A stretch of 64,000 nt of DNA from a virus, in the IMG/VR virus record IMGVR_UViG_3300050120_000210, positions 1 through 64,000 of that record. One strand, 5' to 3'. Positions 8,845 through 16,448 of this stretch are shown piece by piece. Position numbers and translations under genes: made by a program. Numbering within the stretch: the stretch's first letter is position 1; each line of letters opens with the position of its first letter. The notes under the pieces are model-generated. The model was not told the DNA's origin. It searched no databases and saw nothing but the letters and a program-made list of their open reading frames with translations.

Positions 8845-9162
8845 ATGCTCGGTGATTTCACCATCCATTCGGTAGACCCCCGCGAAGAAGGGTGGTCGCC
8901 GAGCGTGCTGTTCAAGTCGGAGATTCGATTTCGAATCCTCCTGCCGAGCACCATGGATAACTGGATGGCCCGTGTCGTCGCCCGTGACGCCTACGCGAAA
9001 CAGATGGACCCTGACGCCGAAGGCGTGAAGTGGCTCATCACGGAGGAATACGAAGTCTACTGCAATAGCATCACGTTCCTGATTATGGCGCGGATGAACG
9101 AAGACGAGACCTTCGAGAAATTGGTCGGCCGGATCGAAGAGCGGAACGACCGCGATGAATGA
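8845..9162 (+). CDS. Hypothetical protein
   Basis: 105 residues, starting 1 base after the previous stop and overlapping the next gene by 8 bases. It is acidic. The segment EVYCNSITFLIMARMNEDE faintly resembles the C-terminal aromatic motif of the small accessory family found elsewhere in the window (for example 12398 and 36343). No domain is recognised. Confidence 0.6.
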   Translation: MLGDFTIHSVDPREEGWSPSVLFKSEIRFRILLPSTMDNWMARVVARDAYAKQMDPDAEGVKWLITEEYEVYCNSITFLIMARMNEDETFEKLVGRIEERNDRDE

Positions 9163-9568
9163 TGATCCAGACGGCTTGGGTAAGAAACCCTTACCCATCG
9201 AAGCCACTCGCCATGGCCATTTTACGTGGACGCTCGGCCTGACGGGAGAGCTTGACGAAAATTACGTCTCGCCCCGCGTGGCGCTGCTTCGTATCACCAA
9301 CGATCTGGCTGGGGCGTCGAAGATCAACATGCTCTATGCCTTGGAACGCCGGGGCTATGTCGAAAGCATGGTCATCGACGTGCCGGACTTCCAGATTGGG
9401 GAAGACCTCGTAAAGAAAATGCTGGCCGAGCGTGACATGCCCTCCAACGACAAGTGGACATGCTTTCTCACGACTGGACCAGAGATTGACGTGTCTCCGT
9501 GCCTCGTATTCGCCTTCAAGAGCCAAGTGGATCGGCTGCTGTTCAGCATGGATTGGCCGCGTGATTAA
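9155..9568 (+). CDS. Hypothetical accessory protein, aromatic C-terminal motif family
   Basis: 137 residues. It ends in LVFAFKSQVDRLLFSMDWP, which resembles the closing strand-helix unit (FExxxxALHFKLRW) of several short accessory proteins in this window. It is in tandem with a likely paralogue at 9561, which ends in IFAFRQLVDYTMFRM. Domain unknown. Confidence 0.65.
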   Translation: MNDDPDGLGKKPLPIEATRHGHFTWTLGLTGELDENYVSPRVALLRITNDLAGASKINMLYALERRGYVESMVIDVPDFQIGEDLVKKMLAERDMPSNDKWTCFLTTGPEIDVSPCLVFAFKSQVDRLLFSMDWPRD

Positions 9569-9947
9569 GGGGTTCGACGGGATAGGGATTTCGACCAACC
9601 CGACAAAGTTCTTGCCGCCAATCGTGTCGCTGCAACCTCAATACACGAACATGGTCTGGTCGGAAGCATTCAAGATGTTGATGCTGAACGATCTGACGCA
9701 CATCTATCACACGACAGTGACGTTCCACACAGAGGCCCGAGAGAAATTCCAGAAGTTTGTCGATAGTGTGGAATGGCCGGTATTCAAGGATTACTGGACA
9801 GCGTTCTATTGCTTTGACGAGTTTTCCACGCCGGAAACTGAACCGGATTTCAAGGAATATCATCGATTTGCCCCACGCCGGGAAATCATCTTCGCGTTTC
9901 GGCAATTGGTTGATTACACCATGTTCAGGATGATCCACGAAGAGTAG
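9561..9947 (+). CDS. Hypothetical accessory protein, probable paralogue of the preceding gene
   Basis: 128 residues from a GTG at 9561 that overlaps the upstream stop. Upstream in-frame starts would lie deep inside the previous gene. The end, IIFAFRQLVDYTMFRM, parallels the end of the 9155 product, suggesting an old tandem duplication. Function unknown. Confidence 0.6.
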   Translation: MIKGFDGIGISTNPTKFLPPIVSLQPQYTNMVWSEAFKMLMLNDLTHIYHTTVTFHTEAREKFQKFVDSVEWPVFKDYWTAFYCFDEFSTPETEPDFKEYHRFAPRREIIFAFRQLVDYTMFRMIHEE

Positions 9948-9956
9948 CGAATATCG

Positions 9957-9984
9957 TTGACGAGATTCGGATCAGTAGTATTCT
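9957..9984 (+). promoter_or_regulatory. Early-type promoter
   Basis: TTGACG at 9957-9962, a 16-bp spacer and TATTCT at 9979-9984, preceded by ATCG as in the other copies. It drives the 10015-12141 group. Confidence 0.7.
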
Positions 9985-10014
9985 ACCAATACTGAAACGA
10001 AGGAGATCGTTCGC

Positions 10015-10671
10015 ATGGTTCGCCCCGCTTTTGACACGACCCTCGCCGATCTCGCCGACATCTCCGTCTCCGTGAACCGGACAACCTCGCAGGCGACCGA
10101 AACCCAGCCCTGCATCGCGACGGTGACGATCCCGGCCCATCTTCTGCAACAAATTCTGACCTGTGCCAGCCTGCACATGTCGGATAACCCCTTCGTGCCG
10201 CGCCCGGAAATCGGCGACTTGGCCGAAGTGATCGCCTCCAACAATGCCGTCGATCAGGACTGGCATTGGGAGATGCGCGACACCATCGAAATCCTGTCGG
10301 CGCGTTGCTCCGTGGCCCAGTCGCCGGACTATCCGCAAAACGGGCTCAACAAGGAACGCAGCGTCGCCAGCGACCGCCAGTTCCGCGCCCTCAAGAAAGG
10401 TTGGGACGAGAAGGCCAAGGTGGAAGCCGAAGCCATCGACTCAAGCACCCCGGAAGGGATGAAGGCTCGCTGGGACGCCCTGAACGTCAAGCCGCTCCGC
10501 GACAAGCAAATCGTCGGCCTGATGGCCACGTTGCTCGAAGGCGAAAAGCCGCAAGGCTTCGCGTGGAATATCGTGGCCCCTCTGTTCGAGAACTACCGCA
10601 AGGAAGCCGCCAAGGCGGCCAAGGGCGCGGAAGCCATCTCGGCCGCTCGCAAGCTGTTGGGCGGCACCTGA
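10015..10671 (+). CDS. Hypothetical protein
   Basis: 218 residues, preceded by AAGGAG at good spacing. The N-terminal part has a segment similar in feel to ligand-binding alpha/beta domains. The C-terminal third is helical and Lys/Ala-rich (YRKEAAKAAKGAEAISAARK). No family is recognised. It is the first gene after the promoter at 9957, so it is probably expressed early and strongly. Confidence 0.65.
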   Translation: MVRPAFDTTLADLADISVSVNRTTSQATETQPCIATVTIPAHLLQQILTCASLHMSDNPFVPRPEIGDLAEVIASNNAVDQDWHWEMRDTIEILSARCSVAQSPDYPQNGLNKERSVASDRQFRALKKGWDEKAKVEAEAIDSSTPEGMKARWDALNVKPLRDKQIVGLMATLLEGEKPQGFAWNIVAPLFENYRKEAAKAAKGAEAISAARKLLGGT

Positions 10672-10672
10672 G

Positions 10673-11047
10673 ATGCCCCAGACGACATACATCGTGGAAT
10701 GGAACGAAGGGCGTGGCACCAAGGTCCACGTCATCGTCGGCCCGAGCTACGGCGAGTCGGGCTTCTACCGCCAGACCGAAAGCTGGAATGCGTTCCGCAC
10801 GAACGCGCATCGCATCGGCGCGCAGTCCATTCGAGACGGAGATCGTGCAACCCGGTTCCATGTGCGTTGGGGCGGCGATTTCGAAGCCGACATGGAATCC
10901 GAACAGCGAACCATTGACCAGATCATCGCACTGGGTAAGACGCCCAAGCTACCCCGCACGGCGGATTTGCCCCGGATCGAACATGCTGACTGTAAGGCGT
11001 TTTACGCTTTCGTTGGCTACAACACCAAGAAAAGGAAGTTCGGATGA
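10673..11047 (+). CDS. Hypothetical protein
   Basis: 124 residues starting 1 base after the previous stop and overlapping the next start by 4 bases. It is basic and rich in Arg, Lys and aromatic residues, so nucleic-acid binding is possible but unproven. No motif is recognised. Confidence 0.6.
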   Translation: MPQTTYIVEWNEGRGTKVHVIVGPSYGESGFYRQTESWNAFRTNAHRIGAQSIRDGDRATRFHVRWGGDFEADMESEQRTIDQIIALGKTPKLPRTADLPRIEHADCKAFYAFVGYNTKKRKFG

Positions 11048-11334
11048 CCATCATCTACAACCGCACCACCGGTCAGTTCGAGGATTCTATCCCGAACAAC
11101 GAACAACACTGGACCGACTGGCTGGCGGCCGGGAATACACCGGAGCGTGGTTCGATGCTCGAAATCTATCTGGAACGCGTGGGCCTCGTGCCCCCGTTCT
11201 GCGTGAAACTGACCGATGCCGAACGACAGGCCATCCAAACTGACGTGCGCGGCTTCTGGAAGAAATGGGCGGCCGAGCACCCCGAGTCGTTCCATCCGAC
11301 CCCGGAACTGTCCACCTTCATCGAAACCGCCTGA
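11044..11334 (+). CDS. Hypothetical protein
   Basis: 96 residues, start overlapping the upstream stop (ATGA). The N-terminal TIIYNRTTGQFEDSIP resembles a short beta-hairpin and the rest is helical. No domain is recognised. Coupling suggests co-expression with the 10673 product. Confidence 0.6.
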   Translation: MTIIYNRTTGQFEDSIPNNEQHWTDWLAAGNTPERGSMLEIYLERVGLVPPFCVKLTDAERQAIQTDVRGFWKKWAAEHPESFHPTPELSTFIETA

Positions 11335-11335
11335 C

Positions 11336-11683
11336 ATGAGCAACAAAATCGAAATCGATCTCGATGGCCCCGGCCTCGACAACGAGCAGTTCTACGATGA
11401 AGTGCTGGCGCCCGCCCTGCTGAGAATCTCGCAAGAATTGGAATCGCGCGGGCTCGCGTTCCTGTGCACTGCCGAATACAATCCCGGCGAGTTCGGCACC
11501 ACGCTCAACAATCCGGCGACCAAGTGCGATGCCACGCGGATGGGTTACTATGCGATCCGCTCGCACGGCAACATCGACTCCGTCGCCATTCAGTGGGTCC
11601 GCGAGGCCCGAGAGCAGAAACGCGCCCACGGTTCCATCGTGATGAACCAAATGGGATTGGACCCAGACCCGGCCAAACGCTAA
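11336..11683 (+). CDS. Hypothetical protein
   Basis: 115 residues from the ATG at 11336, 1 base after the previous stop. It is acidic at the N-terminus (IEIDLDGPGLDNEQF). The middle has an alpha/beta pattern with RSHGNIDSVAIQW. Family not recognised. It is part of the same tightly packed operon. Confidence 0.6.
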   Translation: MSNKIEIDLDGPGLDNEQFYDEVLAPALLRISQELESRGLAFLCTAEYNPGEFGTTLNNPATKCDATRMGYYAIRSHGNIDSVAIQWVREAREQKRAHGSIVMNQMGLDPDPAKR

Positions 11684-11692
11684 GGAAGCATC

Positions 11693-12010
11693 ATGATCGT
11701 CCTTCCCATCATATACTACATCGTGTGGGCGCTTCTTGCAGCCTACGGATGGAAGAATTTCTTCCGTGACACGCTTCTCCCCGTTGAAGGAAGCAACGCG
11801 CTGACGCTTGCTTTCTTCTATCTTCTGGGAGTGGGCGGCTTCGTGCTGGGATTCTTGCTCATCCTGCAATGGGTGGAATGGCTGCCGTCGTTCCTCAACA
11901 ACATGGAAAACAACACGAAGTGGTTCGTGCGGATTTTCCTGCTGGTCTGGCCGCCCTATGCCTACGCCCTCGTTTTTCGAGCGTGGCGGAAGCGGCAACG
12001 AATCGTCTAA
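11693..12010 (+). CDS. Membrane protein with three predicted spans
   Basis: 105 residues with hydrophobic segments at about 2-20, 38-60 and 76-92, and a basic C-terminal tail (RAWRKRQRIV). Likely in the inner membrane. A role in superinfection exclusion or lysis control would be a guess. It overlaps the next small membrane gene by one base. Confidence 0.65.
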   Translation: MIVLPIIYYIVWALLAAYGWKNFFRDTLLPVEGSNALTLAFFYLLGVGGFVLGFLLILQWVEWLPSFLNNMENNTKWFVRIFLLVWPPYAYALVFRAWRKRQRIV

Positions 12011-12141
12011 TGCACCATCTCGCAGACTTCCTCGCGCGGGAAGCGGCCTTCATTTCCGGCATCCCTCCGTGGGGCTGGGCGCTGCTACTGTGCCTGCTGA
12101 TCTGGTTGGGAATCACGTCGATGTTTCAGCCGCCCCGCTGA
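12010..12141 (+). CDS. Small membrane protein (43 aa)
   Basis: ATG at 12010 overlapping the previous stop (TAATG). 43 residues with one hydrophobic helix (WGWALLLCLLIWLGITSMF). Its coupling to the three-span membrane protein suggests a joint function. It is the last gene before the tRNA-like element. Confidence 0.55.
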   Translation: MHHLADFLAREAAFISGIPPWGWALLLCLLIWLGITSMFQPPR

Positions 12142-12221
12142 TCTCGTAAACGAATTGCAATTACGGTGAGATGCTCCTAATATGGGGGTCTCAGACTTGA
12201 CGGCGTGGGAGTCTCTAGCAC

Positions 12222-12352
12222 GCAGGAATGGTGGAATTTGGGCATACACAGGGGTGTGGGTAAGGACCCTCACTTCGGTTGGGAAACGCGGGCGACCGCC
12301 TCCCGGCTGCCTAACATGCGGGTGTTTGCTGGTTCGAATCCAGCTTCGTGAT
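12222..12352 (+). tRNA. tRNA-like element, enlarged or degenerate
   Basis: The 3' part has a perfect T arm at 12328-12344 (GCTGG/CCAGC around TTCGAAT) and a 7-base acceptor-like strand. A D-arm-like segment (TGGTGGAATTTGGGCATACA) lies at 12229-12248, as in class II tRNAs. An anticodon-like hairpin GGGGT/ACCCT at 12251-12270 contains GTA, but its loop is 10 bases rather than 7. A second hairpin with loop CTAACAT is at 12307-12321. About 55 extra bases separate it from the T arm, and the acceptor pairs at only 5 of 7 positions. It may be a decayed or interrupted tRNA gene. Confidence 0.4.
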
Positions 12353-12397
12353 TGGCATGTGAGTGTCGGAGTGACGCCCGGCTCAAGGATGAGAACT

Positions 12398-12724
12398 ATG
12401 GTGGCGAAAACCTACGACCCGAAAACTATGGCGCTCGCTGCCGAATATCCCTTTGAGGTGATGGTGCAATCTAGCACCGATCCTGTCGGGTCGCGGCAAG
12501 GGTTCGGCGTGAAGCTGGGAGTTTCGAGCCGTGGTTCGGGCAAAGTCAACGATAGCGGGTTCGATAATGCCGTTAGAGAAATGATGGACTGGTGTAACGA
12601 GAATTGCGTTTTCTTCTGGATGCTGGGGCCGGTTCTTCCGATCAAAGTGTTCGAGACGTGGACATACAATTTCGCCTTCGTAGACGAACAAGACGCGATG
12701 TTTTTTAAGCTGCGGTGGCAATGA
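12398..12724 (+). CDS. Accessory protein containing a copied gp21 segment
   Basis: 108 residues from the ATG at 12398 with AAGGA upstream. It ends in FAFVDEQDAMFFKLRWQ, the C-terminal signature of a small paralogous family in this phage. Residues 36-53 (about 12505-12558) are nearly identical in DNA and protein to part of the gp21 protease gene at 26342-26395, including VKLGVSSRGSG. The stop overlaps the TyrRS start (ATGA). No function is known. Confidence 0.65.
   Translation: MVAKTYDPKTMALAAEYPFEVMVQSSTDPVGSRQGFGVKLGVSSRGSGKVNDSGFDNAVREMMDWCNENCVFFWMLGPVLPIKVFETWTYNFAFVDEQDAMFFKLRWQ
12505..12558 (+). repeat. 54-bp duplication of gp21 protease gene sequence (copy 1)
   Basis: 53 of 54 bases match 26342-26395, the single difference being at 12544. 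The reading frame is the same in both copies. The second copy lies in the gp21 gene and covers its GVSSRG motif. Confidence 0.9.
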
Positions 12725-13947
12725 AATCCGAACTGATCCTTATGTTGCAAGAGCGTGGTTTCATCAACCAAGCGACTAACCTTGAGGGGTTGGATGCGCT
12801 GGCGCTTGAGCAGAAAATCACGAGCTACATCGGTTTCGATTTGACCGCCGACAGCTTGCACGTCGGCTCGCTGGTGCAGATCATGTTGCTGCGTCACATG
12901 ACAAAGCTCGGCCACGATCCCTTGATCCTCTTGGGTGAGGCGACCACGCGCATTGGCGATCCGTCCGGCAAGAGCGCGGCAAGGCCGATGCTCACCCGTG
13001 ACCAGATCGAGCACAACCGTCTGGGCATCGAAAAAGTTTTCCGCAAGTTCGTGGACAATCCGACGTTCGTTTCGAACGCCGCATGGTTCGACGATGACAC
13101 GACTCTGTTCGGTTACCTGCACGACTACGGCCCGCATTTTTCCATCAACCGGATGCTCACGTTTGATTCGGTGAAGTCGCGCCTGCGTGGGAACTCGACG
13201 CTGTCGTTCCTTGAGTTCAACTACATGCTCATGCAGGCCATCGACTTCTTCAAGCTGTCTGAAACCATGGACTGCGTGTTGCAGATCGGCGGCTCGGATC
13301 AGTGGGGCAACATCATCAACGGTGTCGAACTGGTTCGTCGAAAGAGCAGCCGTGAGGTGTTCGGGCTGACCACTCCGCTGATGACCAACTCGGCCGGGGA
13401 GAAAATGGGCAAGACCGCCGATGGCGCCATCTGGCTCGACCCGGATAAAACCTCGGCGTTTGAGTTCTGGCAGTTCTGGCGGAACGTGGAAGATGTGAAG
13501 GTCGGAGAGTTCCTTCGCCTGTTCACCGACCTCGATCTCGATGAAATCACGCGTCTGGAAATCCTCGGTGGTCAGGAACTCAACGAGGCCAAGAAAATCC
13601 TCGCGACTGAGGTGACGGCCATGGTCCACGGTAGGGCCACCGCTGCACACGTTGCGCTGCTCACCACGGGCGGTAACGTCGATCCCTGCCCGGATAGTAT
13701 GCCGATGCACATTATCCCGTCAGCGGCCTTCTCTGCGGGCATTACGCTCGCTCAAATCCTTCTCGACAGCAAGTTGGTCACGTCGAAGGGGGAAGCTGAT
13801 CGAATGGCCGCTAACGATGGTGTGAAGATCAACGGGCACATCGTCAACGACGTGCGTGAGGTTCTTCCTCGCCATGCGTTCGAGGACAACAGCTTCCTGC
13901 TCTCCGTGGGCAAGAAGAAGATGATCGCCGTGAAGATCGAGGACTGA
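12721..13947 (+). CDS. tyrS: Tyrosyl-tRNA synthetase, full length
   Basis: 408 residues, the usual bacterial length. Class I motifs are intact: the HIGH motif is HVGS near residue 47 and the KMSKS motif is KMGKT near 230, the latter typical of alphaproteobacterial TyrRS. The tyrosine-site segment YIGFDLTADSLHVGS, the SDQWGN block and a C-terminal S4-like RNA-binding domain (about 340-408) are present. It charges tRNA-Tyr in the cytoplasm. It is coupled to the upstream accessory gene by ATGA. The ATG at 12721 is preferred over a GTG six bases upstream. Confidence 0.93.
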   Translation: MKSELILMLQERGFINQATNLEGLDALALEQKITSYIGFDLTADSLHVGSLVQIMLLRHMTKLGHDPLILLGEATTRIGDPSGKSAARPMLTRDQIEHNRLGIEKVFRKFVDNPTFVSNAAWFDDDTTLFGYLHDYGPHFSINRMLTFDSVKSRLRGNSTLSFLEFNYMLMQAIDFFKLSETMDCVLQIGGSDQWGNIINGVELVRRKSSREVFGLTTPLMTNSAGEKMGKTADGAIWLDPDKTSAFEFWQFWRNVEDVKVGEFLRLFTDLDLDEITRLEILGGQELNEAKKILATEVTAMVHGRATAAHVALLTTGGNVDPCPDSMPMHIIPSAAFSAGITLAQILLDSKLVTSKGEADRMAANDGVKINGHIVNDVREVLPRHAFEDNSFLLSVGKKKMIAVKIED

Positions 13948-13948
13948 G

Positions 13949-14176
13949 ATGGAAGAACACGATTCCACCGAACAACGTAGCAATTGGCTACAGGAGTTCT
14001 GGGAACGGGTCCTCTATGAGGACCCGTTCTATCAGGTCGGCCCGCTGTTGGGGTTCGGTATTTTCATTCTGCCGATCATCTTCGTGTGGTTCCTGTTGCG
14101 CGATGGGCACTCGCTTCGCAGCCGAGTGATCGGCTTTTGCTGGCTCGCTTTCTGCGCGGGCATCTTCGCATCGTGA
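13949..14176 (+). CDS. Two-span membrane protein
   Basis: 75 residues. A charged N-terminus is followed by two hydrophobic segments (GPLLGFGIFILPIIFVWFLL and VIGFCWLAFCAGIFA). It starts 1 base after the TyrRS stop, and its stop overlaps the next start (GTGA). Function unknown. Confidence 0.6.
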   Translation: MEEHDSTEQRSNWLQEFWERVLYEDPFYQVGPLLGFGIFILPIIFVWFLLRDGHSLRSRVIGFCWLAFCAGIFAS

Positions 14177-14406
14177 GCGACGACGATTGGAAACCTCTGG
14201 ATAGCGTGCCTCGCGATGGCACGCCTTTCGTAGTTCAGACGACCCACACATTTCGGTGGGCGCCTTACAAGGATTTCGGGAAGACCAAAAATCAGATCGG
14301 CAAAGATGCCCAGATGATCGACGGTCAACCGGGACGGTGGCAATATCTCGATATTCGAGGCCACTGGGCTAACACTATTGCACCCAAAGGACTTTGGAAA
14401 AAATGA
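14173..14406 (+). CDS. Small protein with WKPLDSVPRDGTPFVV motif
   Basis: 77 residues from a GTG at 14173 overlapping the previous stop. The DWKPLDSVPRDGTPFVV start is a small module often seen in phage and prophage proteins (WxPIxxAPKDGTxIxxW type). The Trp-rich end (WQYLDIRGHWANTI) is also typical. The module's function is not known. Confidence 0.6.
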   Translation: MSDDDWKPLDSVPRDGTPFVVQTTHTFRWAPYKDFGKTKNQIGKDAQMIDGQPGRWQYLDIRGHWANTIAPKGLWKK

Positions 14407-14654
14407 GCAATTTGCCAGCCCAAAAGGCTGCACAGGACTACCTCAAGAGCATCGAACCGGCCGTGCAATATCACGACGGAGCATCCATCGGAAACATCGT
14501 CAGCGGCTACCGTAAGGACACCGCCGGGGCGTTGAAAGAAGTCACCAGCTATTGCCGCCGCGAGGGGCTGAAGCTCACCGAAGAGCAGATCGACACGTTG
14601 ATCTCTCTGACGCACGCGGCGCTCCCGGCACAGAACGCCTACCGATTGGTATAA
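14403..14654 (+). CDS. Hypothetical helical protein
   Basis: 83 residues, start overlapping the upstream stop (ATGA). Mostly helical, with no recognised domain. Its last 16 bases overlap the convergent gene ending at 14639, so the two operons meet tail to tail with no terminator between them. Confidence 0.6.
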   Translation: MSNLPAQKAAQDYLKSIEPAVQYHDGASIGNIVSGYRKDTAGALKEVTSYCRREGLKLTEEQIDTLISLTHAALPAQNAYRLV

Positions 14655-15007
14655 CGATACGCCCGGCCGATCAGAGTCGGGTGGGCAATCGTCAACAGCA
14701 CAAGGTCGGACTCGTTTTCCAGAAGCACTTTGGTAACGACGACGTTCGTCTTGCGCTGCTGGATGATCTTGAAGCGGCCATACACCATTGCGCGTAGGGT
14801 CGCGAAGAACAGTTGCAGTTCGTTGTAGAGATCGCGCTCGCGCTCACTGATCCAGCGCCCGCCGCCATAGCCCACGACCAATGGTACGTTGATCGTCGGG
14901 CAAACGCGCAGTTCGATGTTGAATCGCGTCTGGCGTACCGGCCGCAGTTTGTCTCGAAGGTTGAGCCGAGCCTTGTGGCCGAATTTCGGCCTACGTTTTT
15001 TTGCCAT
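14639..15007 (-). CDS. Hypothetical basic protein
   Basis: 122 residues with a very basic N-terminus (MAKKRRPKFGHKARLNLRDK), suggesting nucleic-acid contact. Downstream of the resolvase-like gene and overlapping it by 17 bases, so both are probably expressed late from the CTAAATA box at 15562. Family unknown. Confidence 0.6.
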   Translation of the reverse strand: MAKKRRPKFGHKARLNLRDKLRPVRQTRFNIELRVCPTINVPLVVGYGGGRWISERERDLYNELQLFFATLRAMVYGRFKIIQQRKTNVVVTKVLLENESDLVLLTIAHPTLIGRAYRYTNR

Positions 15008-15536
15008 CTAGCCCACCACTGGACAGAATCTCGATAGGCGCCTTGTTATCGGTGATGAACTGCACGAGGTTGGTGACCACGTATTGCACGCCGCTGGCGG
15101 CCGTATAGACGATGTAGTTCGGTAGGACGAACTCGTCTTTCAGGCGGGCATCGAAGCACGCGGCCCATTCCCGGCGGTTTGCTCTGAAAGCGAGCATCCA
15201 GAAGTCACCCTTATCGACGGCATCAAGGGTCTGGTCGATCCAAGTATCGAGCAGCTTGATCGGCGTCGGGGTGATGAACTGATGATAGGGGAACTCGGCG
15301 TAGAACTTCGATTCCAAAACGAGGAACGGAAGATTGTCGGGCGTGATGATGTCGCCCTTCGACGCTTTGAGTTGGGTGTCGGACAAAATGTCACGACGAT
15401 AGGCGTTCTTACCCCCAGTGAACGCGCCAGAGGTGAAAACTCGTTGGAAACTACCTCCGAAGACACCTTCGAAGAGACGGCACAACTCGCGCTCGCCAGC
15501 GTTGCCCTTGTTCTTGCTACGATTACCGCCTGCCAT
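14991..15536 (-). CDS. Holliday-junction-resolvase-like PD-(D/E)XK nuclease
   Basis: 181 residues. The N-terminus KNKGNAGERELCRLFEG matches the start of Hjc-type resolvases and related nucleases, with the catalytic Glu in GERE. A KGD then LPFLVLESKFY block near residues 60-78 gives the D and the E-x-K pair. It could resolve branched DNA before packaging, the job of gp49 in T4. The basic gene 14639 lies downstream. Confidence 0.65.
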   Translation of the reverse strand: MAGGNRSKNKGNAGERELCRLFEGVFGGSFQRVFTSGAFTGGKNAYRRDILSDTQLKASKGDIITPDNLPFLVLESKFYAEFPYHQFITPTPIKLLDTWIDQTLDAVDKGDFWMLAFRANRREWAACFDARLKDEFVLPNYIVYTAASGVQYVVTNLVQFITDNKAPIEILSSGGLDGKKT

Positions 15537-15561
15537 CTGGTCCTCATGGAGTGTGGACCAG

Positions 15562-15568
15562 TATTTAG
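15562..15568 (-). promoter_or_regulatory. Late promoter box CTAAATA
   Basis: On the minus strand GGCTAAATACTGG lies about 25 bases before the ATG at 15536, with GAGGACC as ribosome-binding site between them. Confidence 0.6.
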
Positions 15569-15574
15569 CCGGTG

Positions 15575-15817
15575 TTAATTCGGCTGTAATCTGAGCTTCG
15601 TTTGAGCGATGACCTCGGGGTTGAGCACGAACATGAGACGATCACCATCTTCGGTTTCGATGTCGGCATCCATTTCGATGATCCCGATGATCGGGTGATG
15701 CGTATGTTCGAAAACACGGAAGATCGCCCCGCCGATGTCTTTTTCGAAGGTGCAAGTCCATTCGATGCGACTCGCACCGGGGTAGAACTGTTCAAGTGCT
15801 TCGTGGCTCAGGTTCAT
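15575..15817 (-). CDS. Hypothetical acidic protein
   Basis: 80 residues from the ATG at 15817, with GAGGAG just upstream; longer in-frame starts would run through the promoter at 15835-15862. The sequence alternates charged and hydrophobic residues (IGIIEMDADIETEDGDRLMF), suggesting a compact beta-rich fold. Family not recognised. It has its own early-type promoter although it lies on the late strand. Confidence 0.6.
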   Translation of the reverse strand: MNLSHEALEQFYPGASRIEWTCTFEKDIGGAIFRVFEHTHHPIIGIIEMDADIETEDGDRLMFVLNPEVIAQTKLRLQPN

Positions 15818-15834
15818 ATGATTCTCCTCAACTA

Positions 15835-15862
15835 GAAATACCATGAGTCGAAAATTGGTCAA
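15835..15862 (-). promoter_or_regulatory. Early-type promoter, minus strand
   Basis: On the minus strand: TTGACC (15862-15857), a 16-bp spacer, TATTTC (15840-15835). Same layout as the plus-strand early promoters. Drives the gene starting at 15817. Confidence 0.6.
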
Positions 15863-15929
15863 CCAAAGGCTCAATTGAAATTGCGATTCGTGCCGCTCTC
15901 AACGTAATATCTGAGTATAGGAGCAGTGC

Positions 15930-16448
15930 ATGACAGTTGAAGTTCGCGTAATCCCGGCTGGCGTATCAGGTCTTTCGAAGAAAAAGACACAGTCGCAACA
16001 AAAACCCAAAGCCGTTCGGCTGAATCCCAAGGAAACTGCAAAACTCAAGCAGAAAACCAAAGAAAAGATCGTTCCTATTGTTGGACGATATGGAGAAGCC
16101 GTCACCCGCACGGTGACGCGGATGCAATCCGAAAACAAGGCTGAGCACAATCGTCTTACCGACCGCGAAATCCATCGCCAGCTACGGCAGCAGCTTTCGA
16201 CGGCTCATCCGCAAAAGTCTGGCGTCGAAATTGATATTCTGGTAAACCAAGTTTTGCCCACGGTGATGGCTGCCTACCGTGGCCCAGCCGCGCAACCTGC
16301 TCCGGTGCGTTCGGCTGAAGAAGTGGCGGTTTGGACTGCTCGAAACACGGAACGCCGTCGAGTGGTCAAGTCCAATCGTCTGCGTCGTAAGGCCGACCAG
16401 CCAATGTCGAAAGCTGATCGAGCATGGGTCGCGTCCGGCCGTCGATAA
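15930..16448 (+). CDS. Basic RNA/DNA-binding-like protein
   Basis: 172 residues, preceded by AGGAG. It is strongly basic: a KKKTQSQQKPKAVRLNPKE start, a helical middle and an Arg-rich end (RNTERRRVVKSNRLRRKADQ). ProQ/FinO-like RNA binding is conceivable from the helix-plus-basic-tail design but is not supported by a motif. It overlaps the next gene by 25 bases. Confidence 0.6.
   Translation: MTVEVRVIPAGVSGLSKKKTQSQQKPKAVRLNPKETAKLKQKTKEKIVPIVGRYGEAVTRTVTRMQSENKAEHNRLTDREIHRQLRQQLSTAHPQKSGVEIDILVNQVLPTVMAAYRGPAAQPAPVRSAEEVAVWTARNTERRRVVKSNRLRRKADQPMSKADRAWVASGRR

Noticed and set aside
14991-15536. Calling the nuclease a terminase or T4 endonuclease VII (gp49)
   Set aside because: It has a PD-(D/E)XK pattern of the Hjc type, not the His-Cys/HNH fold of gp49, and no ATPase motif for a terminase.
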